DNA of 7,404 nucleotides. Origin: Pseudomonadota bacterium (GTDB lineage Bacteria > Pseudomonadota > Gammaproteobacteria > Burkholderiales > Burkholderiaceae_C). Shown one piece after another: positions 1 through 5,224 of this stretch (position 1 is its first letter; every line of letters begins with the position of its first letter). Position numbers and translations under genes: made by a program. The notes under the pieces are model-generated. The model saw only the letters and a program-made list of their open reading frames with translations, was not told where the DNA came from and did no database searches. The stretch is from positions 1-7,404 of the forward strand of contig JAEYRT010000285.1 of NCBI GenBank assembly GCA_023435325.1, given 5' to 3'.

Positions 1-671
1 GGCACGCGCTGCGCCAGCACGATGGTGTTGCCTTCGCGGGTCGGCTTGAATGCCCAGACATGGCCTTCGCCAAACGCTTCGGTGATCTTGTCGAGACTGC
101 GCTGGTAGCTCGACGCCCGGCCGAACAGATTGACCGTCATGCAGCCTTCGGGCGTGAGCATGTTGCGGCAGTCGGCATAAAACTCCGCGCTGTCGAGCAC
201 GGGCGCTGCCGCATTGTGGTCGTACAAATCCACCTGCAGCGCATCGACCGCGCCCTGCCAGCGCGGCTTGAGGATTTCCATGGATGCATCGCCGAGCACC
301 ACTTCCAGCATCTCGTTGTCCGGTGGCAGCTTGAACCAGCTGCGGCAGATGTTGACCACCAGCGGATTGATCTCGATCGCCGTGGTGTGCATCTTGAGCA
401 TCTTGTAATGGAACTTGGTCAGCGCCGCAGCCCCCAGCCCCAGTTGCACGGCCTTGCGCTCGGACACGGTGTCAGGATCGACAAACAGCAGCCAGGCCAT
501 CATGCGCTGGACGTATTCCAGATCGATCTCAAACGGTTTCTTGAGGTTCATCGAGCCCTGCACCCAGGGCGTGCCCAGGTGCAGATAACGTGCAACGCCA
601 TCGTCCGAGACGCTGACCTGGGGCATTTCCTCTGGTGCAGATGCACCGGATTTTTTCTTGCGTGTTGCCAC
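1..671 (-). CDS. Spermidine synthase-like methyltransferase-fold protein (partial, C-terminus off the left edge)
   Basis: The frame is open from a GTG at 671 to the window edge, giving 223 residues with no stop. The protein has a basic N-terminus (ATRKKKSG) and then a Rossmann-type nucleotide-binding core. A glycine-rich loop (LGLGAAALTKF, about residues 77-87) ends the first strand, an acidic ribose-binding position follows (TAIEIN, E100), then LGDA (127-130) and VDLYDHN (147-153). This order matches the spermidine/spermine synthase family. True spermidine synthases carry a GGGDG-type loop, which is GLGAA here. The two aspartates of the DxxD segment remain (D148, D151). Aminopropyl transfer to putrescine is therefore uncertain, and it may be one of the family members of unknown substrate. 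The GTG was chosen because it lies two bases after the upstream stop, with a purine-rich GGAG/GAAGA stretch before it, and no better ATG is near. It is the last visible gene of the minus-strand run and is probably co-transcribed with the glycosylase gene. Confidence 0.8.
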   Translation of the reverse strand, partial: MATRKKKSGASAPEEMPQVSVSDDGVARYLHLGTPWVQGSMNLKKPFEIDLEYVQRMMAWLLFVDPDTVSERKAVQLGLGAAALTKFHYKMLKMHTTAIEINPLVVNICRSWFKLPPDNEMLEVVLGDASMEILKPRWQGAVDALQVDLYDHNAAAPVLDSAEFYADCRNMLTPEGCMTVNLFGRASSYQRSLDKITEAFGEGHVWAFKPTREGNTIVLAQRV

Positions 672-673
672 GT

Positions 674-1198
674 TCAATCTTCTTTCTCCAAAAGGCCCAC
701 GGCCTGCATCACCGCACGCCAGGCAGCCAGCTTGCGCTCGAAACTCCATGAAGCATTGGCTGGGCTGGTCGACGGCAGTTTGTAGACCGCCAAACCCAGC
801 CCTTGCAGCTTGCCGGCGTGCTTGTAGCTTTCCCCACCGTTGTGCGCCACGGCCTGCAACTGCGGGCAGCGTGCTTTCAACGTGGCGAAGTCATTGACCT
901 GGGGCAGGCGGATGGCACTGTCCAGACTGCCTTCGCGCAGGCAGCTGTCATACACATCCCACAGTCCCAGGCCGCGTGCCAGCAGCCATTGGCAGCGTGC
1001 TGCGTAATCACTGCGTTCGGGTTGCGGGTGTTCCGGCCACAAGGCTGCCAAGATGGGCCAGAACTTGTTGTGCGGATGGGCATAGTATTGCCCTGCTTTC
1101 AACGAGGCCACGCCGGGAAAGCTGCCCAGAATCACCAACCGCGTGCGGACATCGGCCACAGGCGCCAGCCCCTGCAAACGTGCGGATGCATTGTTCAT
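674..1198 (-). CDS. DNA-deoxyinosine (hypoxanthine-DNA) glycosylase, UDG superfamily family 6
   Basis: This predicted base-excision repair enzyme would remove hypoxanthine, the product of adenine deamination, from DNA by cutting the N-glycosidic bond in the cytoplasm. From the ATG at 1198 it has 174 residues, typical for this single-domain family. Visible motifs are LGSFPGVASL (24-33), the family-6 version of UDG motif 1, then YYAHPHNKFWPIL (38-50) and LPSTSPANA (141-149), equivalent to motif 2. The asparagine of the N-x-F-W segment (N44) is, from family knowledge, the residue proposed as catalytic. An alternative ATG at 1225 adds nine residues (MALPAQCPA) and has an AGGCGG stretch just before it. 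The 1198 ATG has no evident Shine-Dalgarno but fits the conserved domain start, so the start is uncertain. The frame stays open further upstream to 1492 across tatD, which I regard as a GC-driven artefact. The gene ends two bases before the spermidine synthase-like start, which suggests coupled translation. Confidence 0.88.
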   Translation of the reverse strand: MNNASARLQGLAPVADVRTRLVILGSFPGVASLKAGQYYAHPHNKFWPILAALWPEHPQPERSDYAARCQWLLARGLGLWDVYDSCLREGSLDSAIRLPQVNDFATLKARCPQLQAVAHNGGESYKHAGKLQGLGLAVYKLPSTSPANASWSFERKLAAWRAVMQAVGLLEKED

Positions 1199-1286
1199 GG
1201 CTGGGCATTGTGCGGGCAAAGCCATGCCGCCTGTCGCAAGTAGAGTTTTCAAAGCTGGTGGCAGCCCGCCATGCCCCCTGGGTGCG

Positions 1287-2108
1287 TCAAGCCATGGCTG
1301 GCAGACCGCGCAATGCGGCGCGCGCATTGGCGCTGGTGGCCTGCGCCAGCTGCTGCACGCTGATGCCGCGCAGCGTTGCCACTTCCTGGGCAATGCGCGG
1401 CAACTCAGCCGGGCTGTTGCGGCCCTGCGGTTTGCCTGCGGCGCGCTCCTGCGCCGTGGTGTAGAGCCAATGGGGTTGGATATCGGGGGCATCGGTTTCC
1501 ATCACCAGGCTTTCCAGCGGCAGCGTAGCTGCCATCTCTCGCAGTTTCAACGCGCGGTCATAGGTCACCGCACCGCCAAAACCGAGCTTGAACCCCAGAT
1601 CCACAAAGGTTTTGGCCTGCTGCACGCTGCCATTGAAGGCATGGGCAATGCCGCCCACCACGGGCTTGGCGCGCAGCGTCTTGAGCAGGCGATCGCTGCT
1701 TTTGCGCACATGCAGGATCACTGGCAGCTCCAGTTCACGCGCGATCTGGATCTGTTGCTCGTAAAACCAGATTTGCCTGTCTGCATCCAGCCCCGGAACA
1801 AAGAAGTCGAGACCGATTTCCCCCACGGCCACCAGATGCGGATCGTCTTGCACTTCCTGCAGCAGCTCCCGCAACGCAGTGATGTCGGCTGGCTGCGCAT
1901 GGGGCGTGAAGAGCGGGTGGATGCCCAGCGCATAACTGTCGCCATGGCGGTGCGCCAGCGCGATCACCTCGCGCCAGTGCCTGCGCTCCACAGCGGGAAT
2001 GACAATATGGGCCACCCCCGCCGCCCTGGCTGCTGCACGCACGGCGTCGCGGTCCGCGTCGAACTCTGAAGCATCCAGATGGCAATGGGTGTCTATCCAG
2101 CTCGTCAT
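1287..2108 (-). CDS. tatD: TatD family metal-dependent hydrolase (DNase)
   Basis: This is a TIM-barrel metallohydrolase of the TatD family, whose studied members act as Mg-dependent 3'-5' exonucleases or DNases linked to repair and DNA turnover. The protein has 273 residues, near the family norm of about 260. All expected metal ligands are visible: the N-terminal DTHCHLD (H8, H10), GEIGLDF (E97), ILHVRKS (H133), IAHAFNGS (H156) and METDAPD (D206). The start at 2108 places the HxH motif at residue 8, as usual. An ATG 12 codons earlier (2144) would add a charged stretch unlike the family. A weak GGAAA lies before the chosen start. The gene follows lolD on the same strand after a 96-base gap with palindromes, so it may have its own promoter. 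A 3' gap of 61 to 88 bases, depending on the start used, separates it from the glycosylase gene. The exact paralogue (TatD, YcfH or YjjV type) cannot be fixed from sequence alone. Confidence 0.93.
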   Translation of the reverse strand: MTSWIDTHCHLDASEFDADRDAVRAAARAAGVAHIVIPAVERRHWREVIALAHRHGDSYALGIHPLFTPHAQPADITALRELLQEVQDDPHLVAVGEIGLDFFVPGLDADRQIWFYEQQIQIARELELPVILHVRKSSDRLLKTLRAKPVVGGIAHAFNGSVQQAKTFVDLGFKLGFGGAVTYDRALKLREMAATLPLESLVMETDAPDIQPHWLYTTAQERAAGKPQGRNSPAELPRIAQEVATLRGISVQQLAQATSANARAALRGLPAMA

Positions 2109-2132
2109 AAGCAGTTTCCATAGCTGCCCACG

Positions 2133-2145
2133 CTTGTCAGACAAG
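2133..2145. promoter_or_regulatory. 13-base perfect palindrome upstream of tatD
   Basis: CTTGTC and GACAAG flank a single central A, 25 bases before the tatD start. The odd-length symmetric form with 6-base arms resembles a small operator or a short structured leader element more than a terminator, because no T-run follows on the minus strand. It lies three bases from the larger palindrome at 2148-2171. No binding protein can be named from sequence. Confidence 0.4.
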
Positions 2146-2147
2146 GA

Positions 2148-2171
2148 TTTCAGATAGAAAACTATCTGAAA
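2148..2171. promoter_or_regulatory. Perfect inverted repeat in the lolD-tatD gap (operator-like or mRNA hairpin)
   Basis: The arms TTTCAGATAG (2148-2157) and CTATCTGAAA (2162-2171) pair perfectly over 10 bases around an AAAA centre (TTTT on the transcribed strand). It lies 34 bases downstream of the lolD stop and 40 bases upstream of tatD. The stem is AT-rich and no T-run follows on the minus strand, so it is not a canonical intrinsic terminator. A loose promoter can be read on the minus strand, with a TTGTAA box (complement of 2178-2183) and TTCTAT 18 bases on. That TTCTAT falls inside the palindrome, so a repressor site overlapping a tatD promoter is one reading, and a processing or stability hairpin after lolD is another. 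The symmetry is seen directly; the function is inferred. Confidence 0.5.
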
Positions 2172-2204
2172 CCTTTATTACAACGACGTGAGCAGCTCCC
2201 CTTT

Positions 2205-2885
2205 TTACTCCGATAAATGCCCGCGCACAATGCGCACCACGCGGTCGCACTTGGCCGCCAGGCTTTCGTCGTGCGTGACCATCACAAAGGCCGTGCCGTG
2301 GTTGCGCGCCAGCTCCAGCATGAGGGCAAACACGCCATCGGCCGTGGAGCGGTCCAGATTCCCTGTAGGCTCATCCGCCAGCACGCAGGCCGGCTGCGCG
2401 ACCAGCGCGCGCGCAATCGCCACGCGCTGGCGTTCACCACCCGAGAGTTCGGCCGGGCGGTGCGCCATGCGCTCCTTCAGGCCCACGGCTTCCAGCATGC
2501 GCGCAGCCTGCGTCAAGGCTTGTTCCTTGCTGTCACGGCGGATGCGCAGCGGCATGGCCACATTGTCTTGCGCACTGAATTCCGGCAGCAAATGGTGGAA
2601 CTGGTAGATGAAGCCCAGGTGGCGGTTGCGCAGCTCCCCCTGCTTCTGCGGGCTGAGCGTGTGCATGGGCTGGCCCATCAAATGCACACTGCCCTGCGTG
2701 GGTGCATCCAGCCCTCCCAGCAAATGCAGCAAGGTGCTTTTGCCCGAACCCGAGGCGCCGACAATGGCCAGCGTCTCGCCCGCATGGACCTGCAAATCCA
2801 CGCCATGCAGCACCTGCACATTCAGATGCCCATCTTCAAAGCGCTTGGACAGGCCACGCGCATCCAGTACGACTTGCTTATTCAT
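2205..2885 (-). CDS. lolD: LolD, ATPase of the lipoprotein-releasing ABC transporter
   Basis: LolD is the cytoplasmic ATPase that powers extraction of mature outer-membrane lipoproteins from the inner membrane and their hand-over to periplasmic LolA. The protein has 226 residues, the usual LolD size. Seen in order are Walker A GASGSGKST (43-51), the Q-loop within GFIYQFHHLLPEFSAQDNV (Q95), a stretch highly typical of LolD, the ABC signature LSGGERQR (148-155), Walker B CVLADEPTGNLD (168-179, with D171 and E172), and the H-loop VTHD (H205). The LolD-type Q-loop and the adjoining permease separate it from MacB and FtsE relatives. The start is supported by a perfect GGAGG (2899-2895) nine bases before the ATG. 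The ATG lies inside the end of the permease gene with an 8-base overlap (ATGAATAA), so the two are translated in tandem from one message. Confidence 0.96.
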   Translation of the reverse strand: MNKQVVLDARGLSKRFEDGHLNVQVLHGVDLQVHAGETLAIVGASGSGKSTLLHLLGGLDAPTQGSVHLMGQPMHTLSPQKQGELRNRHLGFIYQFHHLLPEFSAQDNVAMPLRIRRDSKEQALTQAARMLEAVGLKERMAHRPAELSGGERQRVAIARALVAQPACVLADEPTGNLDRSTADGVFALMLELARNHGTAFVMVTHDESLAAKCDRVVRIVRGHLSE

Positions 2886-4131
2886 AACGCAGCGCCTCCG
2901 CAGGATTCACGCGGCTGGCGCGCCAGCTGGGGTAAATGGTGGCGACAAAGGCCAGAATCAGGGAGATCACGGCAATCGGCACGATGTCGCTGCTTTGCGG
3001 TTCGCTGGGCATTTTGCTGATCAGGTAAATGTCCTTGGGCAGGAAGGTGGCGCCCAGCGCCTGTTCGATCGCGGGCACGATGACATCGATATTGAGCGCA
3101 ATACCCAGGCCCAGCACCAGACCGGCCAAAGTGCCAATCACGCCGACCATGGCGCCCTGCACCATGAAAATGCCCATGATGGACGCGGGCGAAGCGCCCA
3201 GCGTGCGCAAAATCGCGATGTCGGCGCGTTTGTCCGTCACTGTCATCACCAGGGTGGACACCAGATTGAACGCAGCCACCGCCACGATCAGCGTGAGGAT
3301 GATGAACATCATGCGCTTTTCCAGCTGCACGGCGGCAAACCACGTCTTGTTCTGCTGCGTCCAATCCCGCAGATAGAGGAACTCGGTCAGCATGCCAGCC
3401 AGCTCCTGTGTGATTCTGGGTGCCTGGTGCAAGTCCTTGAGCTTCAGTCGAATGCCGGTCGGCCCTTCCAGGCGGAAGATGCGCTGCGCATCCTCGTGGT
3501 GCAGCATGACCATGGCCGAGTCGTACTCATAGTGGCCAGAGTCAAACGTGCCAGCCACGGTCATCTGCTTCAGGCGCGGCACCACGCCCGCAGGCGTGAC
3601 CTGGCCGCTGGGCGCAATCAGCGTGACCACATCGCCCACGCCGACGCCCATTTGCCGCGCCAGCTCCTGACCGAGCACGATGTTGAAACTGCCGGGCTGC
3701 AGCTGCTGGAGCACCTCGGCATTGGTGGCGGCCAGATCGGTCACTTCACCTTCGCGTGCAGGGTCGATCCCGCGCACGATGGCGCCCTTCATGTCCTCTC
3801 CGCGCGCCACCAGTCCTTGCGCCGCCACGAAAGGCGCCGCACCTATGACGTCGGGGTGCTGGCGCACCTGATGCATGGTGGTGTCCGCATCCAGCAAGGC
3901 CTGCCCATTGGGCGCAAAGATTTCGATATGGGAGACCACGCTGAGCATGCGGTCGCGCACTTCCTTCTGGAAGCCGTTCATGACGCTCAGCACAATGATC
4001 AGCGCAGCCACGCCCAGCGCAATGCCGAGCATGGACACACCGGAGATGAAGGAAATGAAGCCATTGCGCCGCGTGGCGCGGCCAGCGCGCGTGTAACGCC
4101 AGCCCAGAGCGAGTTCGTAGGGAATTTGCAT
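2878..4131 (-). CDS. lolC: Lipoprotein-releasing ABC transporter permease, LolC/LolE family
   Basis: This is the inner-membrane permease subunit that pairs with LolD to release lipoproteins to LolA. From the ATG at 4131 it has 417 residues, close to the 399-415 of E. coli LolC and LolE. The topology is that of the family: a cytoplasmic start (YELALGWRYTR), TM1 about 30-50, a large periplasmic domain (about 52-270), TM2 about 275-297, TM3 about 317-348 and TM4 about 382-402. It ends in the typical SWRASRVNPAEALRYE. The periplasmic segment APSGQVTPAGVVPRLKQ (about 173-189) has the T-P-x-G-x-x-P pattern I associate with the LolC Hook that receives LolA. Only one permease gene is present, so it may act as a homodimer with LolD (the LolDF arrangement described in other proteobacteria) unless a second copy lies elsewhere. 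An ATG at 4152 would add seven residues (MPQWRPR). Neither start has a clear Shine-Dalgarno, and the 4131 start fits the family. Confidence 0.93.
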   Translation of the reverse strand: MQIPYELALGWRYTRAGRATRRNGFISFISGVSMLGIALGVAALIIVLSVMNGFQKEVRDRMLSVVSHIEIFAPNGQALLDADTTMHQVRQHPDVIGAAPFVAAQGLVARGEDMKGAIVRGIDPAREGEVTDLAATNAEVLQQLQPGSFNIVLGQELARQMGVGVGDVVTLIAPSGQVTPAGVVPRLKQMTVAGTFDSGHYEYDSAMVMLHHEDAQRIFRLEGPTGIRLKLKDLHQAPRITQELAGMLTEFLYLRDWTQQNKTWFAAVQLEKRMMFIILTLIVAVAAFNLVSTLVMTVTDKRADIAILRTLGASPASIMGIFMVQGAMVGVIGTLAGLVLGLGIALNIDVIVPAIEQALGATFLPKDIYLISKMPSEPQSSDIVPIAVISLILAFVATIYPSWRASRVNPAEALRYE

Positions 4132-4219
4132 ACGTGGGCGCCATTGTGGCATTGGCGCCGGGACAGTCTTGTCATACAGCGCCGACGTCCGCCTGACGGT
4201 TTAGGGACAATAGGCAGCT
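4132..4219. promoter_or_regulatory. Divergent intergenic region between the lol operon and rpfE-recJ
   Basis: These 88 bases separate two divergently transcribed units, so promoters for both should lie here or in the adjoining gene starts. I could not find convincing paired -35 and -10 boxes on either strand. Candidate fragments are TATGAC, read on the minus strand at about 4170-4175, and GACAAT at 4206-4211 on the plus strand. The latter would put a start site almost at the rpfE ATG and lacks a good -35. A weak AGG (4212-4214) precedes the rpfE ATG. The short inverted repeat GACA-GTCT-TGTC (4162-4173) and a GC-rich hairpin at 4137-4159 also lie here. The regulatory role rests on the divergent layout, not on recognised boxes. 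Confidence 0.45.
4137..4159 (-). repeat. GC-rich hairpin immediately before the lolC start
   Basis: The arms GGCGCCA (4137-4143) and TGGCGCC (4153-4159) pair perfectly over seven bases around a nine-base centre. On the minus-strand message the hairpin would end five bases before the ATG at 4131, where a ribosome-binding site is expected, and none is visible there. The alternative ATG at 4152 lies in its loop-proximal part. It could modulate lolC translation, or it could be a chance GC-rich symmetry. Confidence 0.35.
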
Positions 4220-5224
4220 ATGTCGCCTTCTGCACTGCCTGTTTTGCCCCTGCCTTTTGCCCTGCCCCGTGCCAGTGGCCGTCATCGGCACCTGATCGTG
4301 CCTTATGCTGCCATGGCCAGCGACAGCTGCCAGCACATCCTCCAGGACTTGCCCCTGCCCCAGCTGGAGCAGCTGCTGCGCCAGCTGGACCCCGGCCACG
4401 CTGATCTTGGCGAAGCCGATCAGCCCGTGCCTCCGCATGAGCGCGTGGTCGCCCGGGCCTGGGGGCTGCAGCCCGAGGCGCCCGCCTGGGCCGCATGCAG
4501 CGAAGACACCGCCTTCGAACAACCCAGTGCCTGGATGACGCTGTGCCACTGGACGGCAGGTGCTGACCAGGTGCGTCTGGACGACCCCGCCACACTGCCC
4601 CTGAGTGCAGCAGATGCCCAGGCGCTGCACCACATCCTGCAACCCTGGTTTGCCGAGGACGGCATGCAGCTGCACATCGTGGAGCCGGGCCGCTGGCGCA
4701 TCACCGGAGCGCCCCTGCAAGGCCTGTGCACCGCCTCACTGGACCGGGTGTTGCTGCGCGATGTCAGCCACTGGATGCCGCAAGGCCCGCATGCAAGCAG
4801 CCTGCAGCGCCTGCACAGCGAAGTGCAGATGCTGTTGTACAACCACCCCTTCAACGCCCAGCGCGCCGAACGTGGTCAGCTGCCCATCAATGCGTTCTGG
4901 CTGCACGGCGCTGGACATTTGCAGGCCGAGGCTGTGCAGGCCAGCCGCACGCTGCAACAGGTCACGCCGCTACAGGTGGTGGACAGCCTGCGCCAAGCCG
5001 CGCTGCGCCAGGATTGGCCCGCCTGGAAGCAGGCCTGGCTGGATGCAGACGCCGGCCCCATCGCCCAGCTGCTGGCCCATGTACAGCTGGGCGGCACGGC
5101 CACGCTGACCCTGTGCGGCGAACAGCATGCGCGCAGCTTCACGTCCACCCGGCGCAACTGGCTGGGCAAAATCAAGAACCATTTTTCTCCCCAGCGCTTT
5201 GCTGGTATGCACCAAGCGCTATGA
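4220..5224 (+). CDS. RpfE-like conserved hypothetical protein encoded upstream of recJ (often annotated as phosphoglycerate mutase-like)
   Basis: The protein has 334 residues and its function is not known. It resembles proteins encoded next to recJ in Burkholderiales and Xanthomonas, annotated as RpfE-type regulatory protein or archaeal-type phosphoglycerate mutase-like; this is recalled and not searched. The N-terminal half is variable. The conserved core holds WMTLCHW (105-111), LSAADAQALHHIL (128-140) with GMQLHIVEPGRWRI after it, SLDRVLLRDVSHWMPQG (173-189), and the strongest block at about 198-232. That block carries EVQMLLYNHPFNAQR followed by RGQLPINAFWLHGAG. The H-P-x-N ... G-x-x-P-x-N pattern recalls cofactor-independent mutases of the alkaline phosphatase superfamily, but no N-terminal D-G metal motif is present, so mutase activity is doubtful. 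There is no signal peptide or membrane segment, so it is probably cytoplasmic. The stop overlaps the recJ start (ATGA), indicating translational coupling and a shared message. Confidence 0.8.
   Translation: MSPSALPVLPLPFALPRASGRHRHLIVPYAAMASDSCQHILQDLPLPQLEQLLRQLDPGHADLGEADQPVPPHERVVARAWGLQPEAPAWAACSEDTAFEQPSAWMTLCHWTAGADQVRLDDPATLPLSAADAQALHHILQPWFAEDGMQLHIVEPGRWRITGAPLQGLCTASLDRVLLRDVSHWMPQGPHASSLQRLHSEVQMLLYNHPFNAQRAERGQLPINAFWLHGAGHLQAEAVQASRTLQQVTPLQVVDSLRQAALRQDWPAWKQAWLDADAGPIAQLLAHVQLGGTATLTLCGEQHARSFTSTRRNWLGKIKNHFSPQRFAGMHQAL

Noticed and set aside
1199..1492. An extended N-terminus of the hypoxanthine-DNA glycosylase, up to a start at 1492
   Set aside because: It would overlap the conserved C-terminal part of tatD and shows no domain. 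Starts at 1198 or 1225 fit the family.
1143..2069. A 308-codon open frame on the plus strand opposite tatD
   Set aside because: It is antisense to an intact TatD with all metal ligands, and no family features are visible in its translation.
2184..2206. GAGCAGCTC followed by a C/T run on the plus strand as an intrinsic terminator
   Set aside because: The 4-base arms with a 1-base centre cannot form a stable hairpin, and no gene upstream on the plus strand needs terminating.
4169..4211. TTGTCA (4169-4174) as a -35 box for the rpfE-recJ unit
   Set aside because: No acceptable -10 lies 16-18 bases downstream, and the GACAAT at 4206 is too far away, so I did not call a specific promoter.
2608..4404. 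A 598-codon open frame on the plus strand opposite the lolC and lolD genes
   Set aside because: Its translation is rich in His, Gln and Arg with no recognisable domain, and it lies antisense to two well-supported genes. Long shadow frames are expected in GC-rich DNA.
4726..5220. A possible N-terminal extension of RecJ in the same frame
   Set aside because: The extension lies within the RpfE-like gene, has low-complexity Ala/Arg/Pro composition, and would make RecJ far longer than the family. The ATG at 5221 gives the normal length.
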